The position numbers and the translations under genes are program-made. The notes under the pieces were generated by a model. It saw only the letters and a list, made by a program, of their open reading frames with translations. It made no database searches and was not told where the DNA came from. This document shows, one piece after another, positions 37,346 to 49,152 of a DNA stretch of 64,000 nt (the stretch's first letter is position 1; each line of letters opens with the position of its first letter). Source of the DNA: Phoebastria nigripes (taxonomy: Eukaryota > Chordata > Aves > Procellariiformes > Diomedeidae); contig JAYKAV010003095.1 of NCBI GenBank assembly GCA_035582835.1, positions 282,083 through 346,082 of the forward strand, read 5' to 3'.

Positions 37346-39059
37346 TAGATCAGTCTTGGGCAAGGCCAATGAAGCCCAGAGACTCAGCACTGACAGGTCA
37401 ATACAGAGCCTGTGGCCTTTGGCTAGTGATGGCAAAATCGTATCTACTGGGCTACAAAAGGCCCTTTGTAATTAATCTACTATAGATTAGATTTTGTCAA
37501 GACTTTGTTGTGTCNTCCTGTAGAACAAAGTTTGCATGTGAAATGTGAAACTTTCCATACCATGAAATTCCACAAGAGATTTCTTGTTTTCTGAATCATA
37601 TTTTTGAAACTGCAAAGCAAATAGATATTTTGACAGATGTGCTCTTTTAATTAACTGTTTTTTGATTTGTTTTACGCATTTTTAAACCTAAAATTCTAAT
37701 TTAGTTCACAGGCATGTAAAACAGCCCAAGTAATAAGGAAATAACTCTGAGTCAGTTTCCTGTCTACCACTTAAAAGTGTTGTCTAGACCCATATTTCAA
37801 CCTTTTGGATGGTTCATTCAATCATTTCAACCTTTACATTTCTGTATTCTTGACAAATTTTCAAATAACAGATAGAAAAGGAATCAGCTTCTCAGCTAAA
37901 TAAGGCAATCAAACGCTTGGTTTGAGGATTTCAGAAATCAAAAGAATAAATACACAAGTTAGTAGTTTCAGAAACAGTAGACAGGGAGAAATCTGCTTTG
38001 CAACTGGTATCAAATGAATTTTAAAAAGTGTTATAGCACATTACTTTTTGTGTCAGTCCAAATCTGTGTCTGTGCCAAAGGTTCACTGCTGCTGTTTCAC
38101 AGAAAGCAGAATCCCGTGGATCCCAATTACAGGCTTTTTCCGTAGGCTAACATCATAGAAACTGAAAATTGGGAGTCACCTACTTTATCTCTGCTTTGAA
38201 TCTTGTCTTTGAACTACAGTAATAAAGGCCATTTTCTGTCATTATTTCTTAACAAGTGTCTGCAGAGTAGGAAATTTTTGAAGACAAGTCAGTTTCCTGT
38301 AGAGTTAAATAGAATTATTCAGCTGCAGAGGCTGTACTGTGAATATAGATATATGCATTTTTTCCTTGGTGCAGCTTGGTGAGGAATGACTCAAACTCAA
38401 AGCCTACTAACCTCATACTAGCTTGACAAGTACTCTGGGTTTCCTACTGTTGCTTAAATTAATTAAAAGAAAAAGAAATTCAGAAAAGATGTGTTGAAGA
38501 CAGCAAAATATTGAACCTTGGTGGATCTTTATCATCATAGTCACTCGGGTCCTTGCCAACATCTGAAGACTAATAATCTTTCTCACAAATGCATTCAAGC
38601 TACAGTAATTTAGTACTGCTCTGCATCTGTAACTTTTAATTATCTGTTTAATCAGGCTGTGAATAAACTGAAGTAGGTTAATTTAAAAAATCTTATTTGG
38701 AGCAAGTGTTTTTACTGGCTCTGAAACATAGCCAGCACCCAGTGAGATCATAGAAATGAGGAAAGATGGATATATTATCTGGAATTTGTGAAATTAATTT
38801 GGATATTTCACAACATCATTTTGCGTGTTTCAGCAGACTGACTACTACTATTTTCAATTAATGTGTCACATGGTCACAAAAAATGAAAGACTGGTGAAAG
38901 TTTGAACATGACTGAAAAATATTTATGGTTATGGATTATATCTTTCCAGTCATGCTCTTTGAAAATTTCTCCTGCAGGATAGCCTGCTAGGTAAAACTGT
39001 GCTGTGTGTCTATGTGAACAAGCACTGTATTTCCCTAAGCCAGTTTATAGCCGGAGAAG
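37346..39059. other. AT-rich DNA without a recognisable gene
   Basis: No frame, repeat family or RNA gene supported. Confidence 0.6.
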
Positions 39060-39240
39060 TCTGTTATTACACAGCATCTTCTGACTACTTGAAGACTGTT
39101 CATTTGCATGTCATTAAGACGTAATAATAGTCTGGTGTCTGTAATGTGTATTGTTAATCTTGATGTTCATTATCTCCACGGCATGCCTCCAGGGACTGCT
39201 ATTTACACTGCTATGGAAATGCTAATTAATTTCTATATTC
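39060..39240. promoter_or_regulatory. Candidate conserved noncoding element
   Basis: A dense run of sites typical of vertebrate developmental enhancers occurs here. It includes an octamer-like CATTTGCATG near 39100, TAAT cores at 39122, 39152 and 39225, and a second ATGCTAATTAATT word at about 39218. The stretch is of balanced composition with no repeats. This look is often shared by elements conserved across amniotes in gene deserts, but conservation cannot be seen from one sequence. Confidence 0.22.
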
Positions 39241-42200
39241 AAAGTGTCAGCAACTAGCCTCTCATGTCCACAAAAGTATCGTACCACTTATATTTTCTTG
39301 GAAGAATATTGGGGGGTAAGAGTTTTCTGAACTGCAGGGTGGAGAGAAAATTGAAGTTTAAATCACTCTGATATTGGCACTATACTGAGCATTCAGTACA
39401 GTACAAAATGCAGTGAAGCTCTATTTTCAGATTGAAGACCACTGTTGTGTTTTCTAGTCGCTATTCAGGCTGCAGGAATTGAACATGCTTCACTGAATAT
39501 ATCTGTGTGTGACTGTAAATTTATGAATATAAGAAAATGGCTGGGAATGTATATCAGCTAAATGCCTTCTTCCGGTCGCAGAGACTGTTCTCATATTTTC
39601 TCAGCTACCACTGGGTATATCAAATAATGATAAAAATCAACCTCAGGGTTGAGATAAATAATCCACTGAAAGTATTGGTGTGTGCAAGTATTTGGGGAAT
39701 AGGGATTTGTCATTTTCTCATATATATATGAGTAGCCTCATTGGGCCATTATGCAAAAAAAATGTTCTTTTTAACCTTGAAAAGGATGGGAATTTGTTAT
39801 TTCTAACATCCCTACAGTTATACCTCATAGTTATTGCAGAAAGGTTAGAGTAAGCAACGCAAGAAGCATACAGATATTTAAAACTGTAGGCTGAAAGGAG
39901 AAAAAAGTCTTAGAAATGAAGGACCAGTCTCCCTTGATATTATACTACCACATTTGCAGGGAGGATGATCAGAAACCTTAAAAACAGACCCTTTGCATAT
40001 GTTGCAGGGTAATAATTTAAAAGCCAAGTAGCTCCAAATTGCTGGGGTTTGTTACTTGTGCAATACGCGTACGAGAAACATACTGTAACCTACTATCTTC
40101 ACAGCATAATTTTTCTAATCAGCAAATATTTGATCACCCTTACATTTTTTACTCTACTAAATGTGGTGAAGTACATGAACTTCTCTGTTATGTAAATGAA
40201 AAGCAGTATGTGAACATGTAAGTAATAATGAACACTTCTGATATAGCTTTAATCTTTAATCCAACAAAAAACTTATGAGTTATATTCCAAGCTAGTATAA
40301 AACAAGACAGATAAAATTGGTTTGATTTACATCACCAGAAGAATTGGCTTCAGATTTCTTGCTGGCCAGGAGGCCAGTTTGTTTCTCATGAAAATGAAAT
40401 GTGTTGAGGAGCTGGGATGTCAGACAAGGTAAATTATAATTTACTGTCTTCTAAAATGTTCCAGTCTCTTATATGTGTAAGTAATTGTGAAGAAAAGGAA
40501 TCTGACAATTAATTTTTCCTAGCTCACAAAAGTGCTCAGTAATAGAAAGGGCTTGATGGAAGGCAAGTACCAGGCATTTTTGAAGTGGTAATTCTTTTAC
40601 CATGAAACAGACAGGGGAGGTTATTTAGGGCATAAAACAGGAAACAATTTTTGAGAACAAACTCTGATGTTACTTTACAAGCCTTTTAAAATGTGACTGT
40701 AAAATAGTTGCATAAACAGGACCATAATTGTATGCGCATGATTTTCAAATGCACAGAAATGCAGGTGGACGCTCAGCTGATAATGCTTTTCACTAAAGGA
40801 CCTTGAGAATTTGAAGAAAAAAATCTTTTGTGATCTACAGAAAGGAGAAGTAAGACACAATATTTCCTCCCTTAGGACAGTATAACAAAATACAAAATAG
40901 TATGCAAGGCAGCAATAAGAGACAGCTTCTCTCCAGATACTGTTAGTTTTGAGATACTCTCATAGTATAGAATGAGATGCTTTGCTATGACCTTATCTAT
41001 GCAGGGAAAAATGTATGTGTGATGTTGTGAAAAATCATAAAAAGCTACAGCATGTTATACAACAGATATGGACCAGATTTGAGTTCTTTACACATAGAAG
41101 GTGCCTAATAAATTTAAAAACCCCATAAACTACAAAACACCAAAAAATCCAACAAGCCACCAAAAACCAACAGAGAATTAACCCTTAATTACGTAGTTTA
41201 AATCTGATTAGCATGTACTTTAAATGCAGTTTGTCTAGTAAGTGGTTCCTCTCTGTAGTATATGCAATACTGGTATCTATTTTCCTGAAAATTTATGAAT
41301 TGTGCATTTGTACTTAGCCCCATCTTTTGTATTAGTCCATAAAGGAAGGATTTTACAATCAAATTGATTAACCCAATAGAGAGACCTTTGTGAAGAGGTT
41401 TTGTGGACAAAAGCCTGACTAAATATAATCTGCAGCTTGATCTACTGTTTGCCTGAAGTGGTGCAGTAACAGTGATTTGTGAAGAGAAAGATTTTCCACA
41501 GATAAGGTTAGAGGCAGATTATGATCATTAGTTGAACTAAGTTGGTTTGTTGTGCATTTAAGTGCTTTTCTTATCTTTGCAAGGTGATGGTGTTATCACA
41601 AACCAATAGGACAAAGAGCATCAGGAAAATTAAATTTCAAATAGTCATGTAATCCTCCAGGGTTCATGTGTCTTCAGGAGCTAAGGTTGGCTGAAAATCG
41701 TCTTAAGTGGTGTTTTTTAAGAGGACATGTATACATGGAGTTTAAAGATACAGTTTTAGTAAGATTAACTGTCTGGATAGTTTGATTTAAAGCTTCTGCT
41801 TTACATGAATTCTTTTCTCTGACAATTTGCAGTAACTTCTCTGATATTAAACTGTCATACAAAAGCATTTAAATTTTTCCTATTGAATCATACAGATGCA
41901 TTTGCTTTAAAATTTCAGACCTCTCGTTTGAAAAGAATTGAACATTCTGGGGAAAATGCAAAAGATCGAGCTTATTGCCACAAGTTGTGGCAGTTGTTTT
42001 CATGTTGTTTTTTAACTTTCCAGATTAGAATGTAAGAGGAATCTTTAAGCGCTTGCTTCGCTAGGGTTGTATGCATCTAAATCACGTTCAGCAGTTGTTG
42101 TCACACATGCAGAACTCAAGATTCAATACGAATGTTCACGATGAGATATACACAGGAATGACTGGTTTGGTGGGGCTCTGGAGGAGCTCAGAAACTTGCC

Positions 42201-42439
42201 TGCAGATGGCCAAGTCATAGCCTTCGTAGTAAGAGGATGGAGTGAAGAAGACAGTTGGACTTCAGAAGGGAGTTTGATGTGATACCTAAGACCAATAAAG
42301 GTTAGAAAGACACAGTCCTGCCTACCAATACAGTACCTAAGAATATAAGGCATAACCACTGCTCTGCCTAGCCTGAATTCTGCCTTGGACACTTGCAATA
42401 GCAAATGCTATTTAGGGAGAGCATGCAAGCCTGGCCATT
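39241..42439. other. AT-rich DNA without a recognisable gene
   Basis: No supported frame. A weak exon-like segment at 40378-40437, between a CCAG acceptor and GTAAAT, was considered and not accepted. A short A-rich segment is at 41118-41170. Confidence 0.6.
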
Positions 42440-42930
42440 TTTTGTGGTCCCTTAACACCCAAAAGTGCTGTCCTATGGATTTTAGAGGGTATTATCTCTT
42501 CTCTTCTTAGTAATTTCTGGATTTGTTTAGGTACTTTTGCACAAATTTCTCTAGTCCCTTTTCGAACCTGAAGATACTGTGGTGCCTCTGCAGCCTCCTG
42601 TGGCATCAAGCTCCAGAAATTCATTACCTACTCTGTAGAGAAGTACTTTCTTTTATTAAATTTAAATTAATCTCCAAGTAGTCTTATAAAGTGCCTCTTA
42701 GATCTTGTATTCTAGGATTTGGAGAACAACAGTCCTGCTTTCAGCTTATCTATTGTATCCTTGATTTTGTAAATCTCATTAAATCCTGCCCCCTCTGTCC
42801 TCTCCTCTCCACACTGCAGAGTCCTGGCTTTGTCAACCTCCCTTCATAGGACAGCTGCTCCATCATTATGGTTGCTCTAGTTGCCCTTGTATGTACCTCC
42901 CCTGCCTTCACTGCAGGATGAGGTCACCCT
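42440..42930 (-). mobile_element. Ancient CR1/L3-like LINE relic
   Basis: Read on the minus strand, this has the layout of the 3' part of an old amniote CR1-like LINE. On the plus strand, in order, are CTTTTCGAACCTGAAG (about 42557), CCAGAAATTCATTACCTACTCTGTAGAGAAGTACTTTC-type sequence (42612-42650), TTGTAAATCTCATTAAATCCTGCC (about 42765), a CTCTCCTCTCCACACTGCAGAGTCC stretch (about 42800), and CTCCCTTCATAGGACAGCTGCTCC (about 42838). These match in order the conserved 3' region of old CR1 copies but are strongly diverged. No usable frame remains. Edges are approximate. Confidence 0.65.
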
Positions 42931-45900
42931 GAAAGAGGTTGTCATCCTTCCCAAGATGTGCTCTTGAAAGGACTATAATTCTGTTTGTGTGCATTGCTTT
43001 TAGTTAATTGGCTTTCCTAAGTCAGATATTTATGATATACATTCATAGGGCTCAAATCATAAATGACGTCACTTTAATCTTTAATACCTTTTTGACGTAA
43101 GGCAGTACCGACATCCCCATTTAGAAGATAGGACACTGAGGCACAGAGAAATTTGTAGCAGCTGGCATCATTATTAATTTAATATAAGTCTCTTAATCTT
43201 ATGCCATCATCAGGGGAGCGTGCTGCTGTAGCCAAGGAAATATGATTTTGCCCTTGCTAGCGGAAGGCTACAGGTCTATTAACCTGGCATTGCAAGGTCT
43301 CAAGGATTTTCTGAACTTGCTTTGCCTGACCTGATTCTCACTTGTTTTGACAATTGTCATCAAGTGACTATTTTCTCACCTGTTTTATCTTAACCTCTCT
43401 AAATACCTTTAATGGTAATGGTCTGGCAGATCTAGATAGTGTATGACAAAAATACCCTTTAGGAGACTTAGGACTGGGGCAGCTGTGTAATTATAAAAGT
43501 CTATCTGGGAACCAGTGAGAAGGAAGCAGACTGTGCTAATTAAAAATACAAAAATAGCCCCAAGCAGACCCAATGCTGAGAAAGAAGGTGGTACTAACAT
43601 GAACATCATGCTCCTCCCAGCAAAGACGCTTGTTTGAATCCTTCCCTCTTTCTTTCTGAGGAAGACTGAAACCATCAGCCTTGCACTGGGGACAATGGAA
43701 AGATGGGCAAAACACCAGAGAAAAGGGGGAGGTACTCGGAATTTTTTGTATAGCAATTGAACTATGTTAATTGTGAGACTTTTCCATATTAATTAGATAA
43801 TTTAGACCTGCAAATTATTAAGACACTCATTGGACTAGTCATAAATTCTAAGCTCTGTATACATGATTCACCCATAACAAGATTTGGTATGTAACATTGC
43901 CTTCTTCATGTGGATTCCAGCATCAAGGAGCTTTTAGCTTTAATTGGCCCTAACCATTAAGTCCATCTAGAATGATATATCTGAAATATGTGTGTCTACT
44001 TTGATCACAAATTCTAAATGAATGTGACTGTAATTAACATGTGAAATTTGAGGGGTATGTGACTCATAGGGCTAGCTCTAGCCTGTGATATAATTTTTGC
44101 AAACATTATTTGCTGTACTTTTAGATTAATTTTTCAGAGGCAATATTTTGGAAATGGAGTGTTTCCCGAAAATCAATTGAATAAGGTATAAATTCTGTTA
44201 ATATGATTATCTTGCTAAATAAAGGGATCAAAGTTGTGACTAATTAAGATCATATGGCTTACATTTTCACATTTTTGAAAAGCTCTTCCCAAGATGAAAT
44301 TCTATAAAGCTATCAATTTTTCAGCTACATTGCAATGCCAGCTCTGTGATGAGTTAAATTAACAAATTGACAGTTATATTAACAAATTGTCTCCTGAAAA
44401 AGCAGAGCTGATGTATCTCAAGCTTTCTAATTTACAGATGCTTCCTGTACTTATCTGTTACTCTGACAAGAGCAATATATGCCCATAGGTCAGTGATCAA
44501 AGATCAAGAAAAGAGAAGAGAAAAAAAAAGTATTGCATTAACTTTCCGTTTCTCCTATTTATGGTTGGATAAACTTCATACAACAGTGTTCCTTTGCTGT
44601 ATTGAGATTACTGGTGGAGTATTCGTGCTAAACAGTGGAATAAATACCTTTTGAAATCTCTCACTTCATCAAATACCTTTTCATAGTAGCTCTACATCTT
44701 GTTTTAAATGTCAGTCGCATATACTGTCTTCATGGACATTGAGTGCTCTGATCCATTTTGAGCCTATAGAGGTTGACTGTTCATTCTGAATAAATACTAG
44801 AATGATGTAGATTTATTTTTGTAGTAATCTAGCTGAAACAATAAAAGTTATGATCAGAAGCATAGGTCACCTATGTGGTCAGGCAGAAACTAAGCTATTT
44901 GGTCTAAAGGCTTTCTGTTATCTGGCAGAGTTGTGTAGCTAGGAGTCATATAGGTGCAAACAAAGGAGAATCACAGAAAACATTCAAGAAAATTATCAGA
45001 TAATAGCCTGGAGCAGGACCTACAGTATTGCTCCTACCTTGTAACCTTGTTGGCAACAGGACTCCTCACTGGGGTCACTCTTCTGAGTTCCTCTGCACAT
45101 AAACACAGTTTCTGATTAGGCTTTGGCAGGGTATTTTGACCTAAAGAAGTTTTCAAACTACTTTGACCAAGTTGTAAAGGATCCTACAGGGCAAACTCAG
45201 CATTAAGTTTACAATGAAAAATTGTGGTATTTACCACCAAAATACTAATTTATTCATTTATTATTTATTCTTTTATAGCATTCATATACTATAATTATTA
45301 CTGTACTCTGAATAATATAGAAATCCAATATCATGGATTAGTCATCTTAAACTAACAGAAATTCTGTTCTGATTCATACAAAGTCCATTAGGCCTGTTCG
45401 ATATGGCAGAACCATGCTTTTACATTAGACAGATTTATATCTGATCTACTACCCTATTAAACATGTTAATGTTTTAATATGTGGTGTGTACATACCATAT
45501 GAATTTACCTACATCGATTTCAGTGTAGTCAAGGTTCAATAAGCTTTTTTTTTTTAACTAACAATACACAAAATACAGTATGTTGATTCTAAAAAGTCAG
45601 TTTATGTCTGAAACACTATTTAGACTGATATAAGACTTTTCTCTATTAAGATTTGGAAGCTGACTTGTGTGTGTATACTTTAGTATTGGTACATTGATCA
45701 AGTTGTTAAACTGACTGCTTTTGCAAACTTAGAATTTTTGTTCGCTGGAATGATGATTTGTGATGGTGCATAAAACTTCCTGGTTTGGAGTGCTCAGATT
45801 TATCCGTAAGTACATAGGCAAAGAATTGCACAGCCTACATTGTTTCCCAGTCATACTTTTCACAACTGAGTTTTATTCTCATATAAATCATATCAAATGT

Positions 45901-48581
45901 TAAATGAACTTTTGTTTCAGACTTAGATTAATAACGTATGTGTATGAAACATAATTTAATGAGTGCATTTATGCTAAATATTATCTAATAAATTAAGGAT
46001 TGTACTGGGATCTGAATTAGAGAAAAAGAGACCTCCAATTTGTAGTGACCAATATCCTGAATATTACCCTCCTCNTAATTTCAGTACTCTTCTTTGTAAA
46101 GATTCTTGTGCCCTCTGAGCAAATATTGCTGTAAGTGATACTCATCAGCCACACGTTCCCCTGGATAGTTGTTTTTACTGTCTTTCAAATTGCCCCATTC
46201 ATAACTTCGATATAGTAGTATATAGAGAGGTTTATTTTACCTGATTTAACCTTTCCTGAAGCTCAAGCATTAAGTAGATATTCTTTTATGAATAAAATAA
46301 AAAGAACATGTTCTAAGATCATAGCAACCAACATGGAAACAGTATCCATTTCTTTAATTCTCATTTTTCAGTATTACATTTTTTTACATTTGTTAATGTT
46401 TAATAGGGAGATTATCAAGTGAATGTGACTTGCTCATTACCATAAACATTTCCTGATAATTTTAGTTATGACTATAACAGTTTGTAGTTTCAGTACTTAG
46501 AAGTTCTTGGTCTTCCTGAATGCAAGGAAAAAAAATCAGAGAAAGCCTTGTTGGAATAGTTGAAAAGAAAGTAAATTACAAAAACAAACAAAGTGGTAGT
46601 TATGATTCACAAAATTTTTATATGAGATTAAAACTTTCTTTAATATTTCCCAACAAAAATCTATGGTGAGTGCACAGAAATCATAAAATACAAGATAGTT
46701 TTCAGATTTCACAGTTTACCTGTGTTGCACAGACATTCACAGACTGTCTGTTAAAAAACATACATGCTCATGAGAGCAACCCAATTTCTCAAACAGAATA
46801 AACACTGACCATGTGGATGATGATGGGGTTCCCCATTTCAAGTGTCCTTGACATGACATCTTTACCTGGATCAGGTGAGACTTCCTGAACTGCTGTTCTG
46901 GTGATTTCTTATAACTGAGCTGGCCCTCCAACCTATGTGGCAACTCCAGCATATGCTTGAGCATTTGTTACAGATTATTTTAAACTATGTTCAAAGCATC
47001 TCCTACATAGAAAAGATTGAACTACAAGAAGGTTCCTGGGGTATCCTGGTTCTCCACCGCAGATGTTAATCAACAGTGCATGCAAGCATACAGATAGCAT
47101 CATTTAGTTGGCCTATGAACAGCAGGAATCTCCTGGGGAAATCTCTGGGACTATCCTAAATTGCCACCTGTAGAGCTCTGTAATAATAATTAGTAAATTG
47201 CTCATGAGCAAGGATAGGAATGCAGCTAGCCCATTATTTTCAACCAGCCCATTGTCTTAACTGTGCAGATACCACCTGGGGAGTTCCTGCACCACCGAGC
47301 AAGCTGGTGACTGAGTATATGGGGTATGCACATAGGTACAGCACTGATACACAGCTGTATCACAGCTGTAAATATAGGACAATCCGGAGTTTCATTCTTA
47401 TATAGTAAATATGGCTTAAATTTCATAGATCTTGCAACCCCAGGGAATTATATCTTCCTTTTGATTAAAGTGACATTTTTTCAGAATAAAACATTTCTAT
47501 TACATTCAAGTGAATTACTTACCTTGAAGCTCAGGGTTTTTTCTATTTATTCCACCCTTTTTTATCCTTTTTACATTTGAAATTTTGACCAGAGAGTACA
47601 TTAAAAATTCTGTATGATTTATGATAACATTTTAAGTTATATCTCTTTCTATTAGTTTTTAGTAAAAAAAAAAAAAAAATCCCACAATACGTATTTACCT
47701 GCTAAGATATTGAATAAAATTACCTTCTGTATAAAAAAATCAACAATAATCTTAACAGTAGGATCTTTTTTTTTTTTGCTTTGTTATTTTAACATTTTCT
47801 AATCCTTATATACAGCAAGCCCAAAAAGAGACAAAGTTTTCAGAAGAAAGCACTCAGGAACTGAGTAACAGACAAATCAAGACTATGAGGTACTTTTTTA
47901 TATGATCAATATAAGGCAAGATAATGTAATGTTAGGTGTCCAACTTATACAAGTTTACAGATTGCTCTTGTTGCATTCCTTCTATGACAAGAGATACACT
48001 TCCCTTGCATCTCTCCTGACAGAGTATTAGATAGCCCGAGTATTTGCCCACTAAAAGAACTTCCTTCTCTCAGCCTTGGCCAAATCCAGAATTTTAGGAG
48101 ACTAGCCTGGTAATTCAGCAGACTTACATTAGGCAACATGAACATCTCTCTTCCCTCCGTTTCTTATCTGAGGAACCTGTTCCTGGACATTCCACTCCTT
48201 TACTCAACTGTAATTTATTTCTTACTTTTAAAATAATAATAATAATAATATAGAATACTGGACATTAGGTTTAGGGAATACAAACTCTGTGTGGAGAATG
48301 ATCACTATACTCTGATTAAAGAGAAGTTTGTGTTTGTGGAAGCAGAATCTTAAATGCCCTCTTCCCAGTTGCTGATGTACAGTAGCACACCACATACCAC
48401 GTATTCCTGTTTTCTCTGAAATACTGAAGCAGTGAAAGCAGAGGTAAAAAATGGATTGCAATTTCATGAGATCTGTAGTCATTGAAAGGAAGGGGACCAC
48501 CTAGGTAGCCCACTTGGAGCTTTTTCCATATTACATGACCAGGTGACTCATGCTTAGTCTCTAGGTGACAATAATTCTTGC
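42931..48581. other. AT-rich DNA without a recognisable gene
   Basis: The longest frame is 115 codons on the minus strand at 43409-43756, with no domain recognised. There are poly-A or poly-T runs at 45546-45556, 47664-47679 and 47766-47778, and one N at 46074. No LTR, CR1 or RNA gene was seen before the solo LTR. Confidence 0.6.
48232..48251 (+). repeat. (TAA)n microsatellite
   Basis: About six units of AAT/TAA. Confidence 0.9.
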
Positions 48582-48586
48582 CCAAC
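48582..48586 (+). repeat. Target-site duplication, left copy
   Basis: CCAAC, repeated at 49148-49152 directly after the LTR. Five bases is the duplication length usual for ERVL-type integration. Confidence 0.85.
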
Positions 48587-48787
48587 TGTCCTGGTTTCGG
48601 CTGGGATAGAGTTAATTTTCTTCCTAGTGCTGTGTTTTGGATTTAGTATGAAAAGAATGTTGATAACACACTGATGTTTTAGTTGTTGCTAAGTAGTCTG
48701 CTAGTCAAGGACTTTTCAGCTTCCCATGCTCTGCCAGGTGCACAAGAAGCTGGGAGGGAGCATAGCCAGGACAGCTAACCCAACTGG

Positions 48788-48834
48788 CCAATGGGGTATT
48801 CCATACCATGTGACGTCATGCTCAGTATATAAAG
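48788..48834 (+). promoter_or_regulatory. LTR promoter: CCAAT, CRE and TATA
   Basis: In the U3 part of the solo LTR, CCAAT is at 48788-48792, a perfect palindromic cAMP-response element TGACGTCA at 48811-48818, and TATATAAAG at 48826-48834. The spacing is that of a compact RNA polymerase II promoter, with a start expected about 25-30 bp past the TATA box. It is readable as a promoter; activity is not shown. Confidence 0.75.
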
Positions 48835-49015
48835 CTGGGGGAAGAAGAAGAAAGGGGGGAACATTTGGAGTGATGGCGTTTGTCTTCCCAAGTAACCATT
48901 ACGCATGATGGAGCCCTGCTTTCCTGGCGATGGCTGAACACCTGCCTGCCGATGGGAAGTAGTGAAGGAATTTCCTTGTTTTGCTTTGCTTGCGTGCACG
49001 GCTTTTGCTTTCCCT

Positions 49016-49021
49016 ATTAAA
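49016..49021 (+). promoter_or_regulatory. Polyadenylation signal of the solo LTR
   Basis: ATTAAA, followed within 10-30 bp by TGTCTTT and T-rich sequence. The same CCCTATTAAACTG context recurs on the minus strand in the LTR at 13513-14107. Confidence 0.7.
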
Positions 49022-49147
49022 CTGTCTTTATCTCAACCCATGAGTTTTCTCATTTTTACTCTTCCGATTTTCTCCCCCATCCCACCAGTGGGGAGTGGGC
49101 GAGTGGCTGTGTGGTGCTTAGTCGCTGGCTGGGGTTAAACCACGACA

Positions 49148-49152
49148 CCAAC
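49148..49152 (+). repeat. Target-site duplication, right copy
   Basis: CCAAC, identical to 48582-48586. Confidence 0.85.

Larger units (their letters stand above)
48587..49147 (+). mobile_element. Complete solo LTR of an ERVL-like retrovirus
   Basis: This 561-bp LTR starts TGTCCTGGTTT and ends AAACCACGACA. The two termini form an 11-bp inverted repeat with one mismatch. It is bounded by the 5-bp duplication CCAAC on both sides, so it is a whole, unrearranged LTR left by recombination between the two LTRs of a provirus. A promoter with CCAAT, CRE and TATA elements lies at 48788-48834, and a polyadenylation signal at 49016. The clean ends, duplication and intact promoter suggest a comparatively young insertion. 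The same family starts at 63856, and relatives lie on the minus strand at 13513 and 57240. Confidence 0.95.

Noticed and set aside
40378..40437. 60-bp exon-like segment ending GACAAG|GTAAAT
   Set aside because: The donor is weak after GTAAA and one open frame over 60 bp is uninformative.
43409..43756. 115-codon minus-strand frame
   Set aside because: Hydrophobic-looking segments are present, but there is no recognisable family, no splice context and no codon-use signal; this length is expected by chance in 64 kb.
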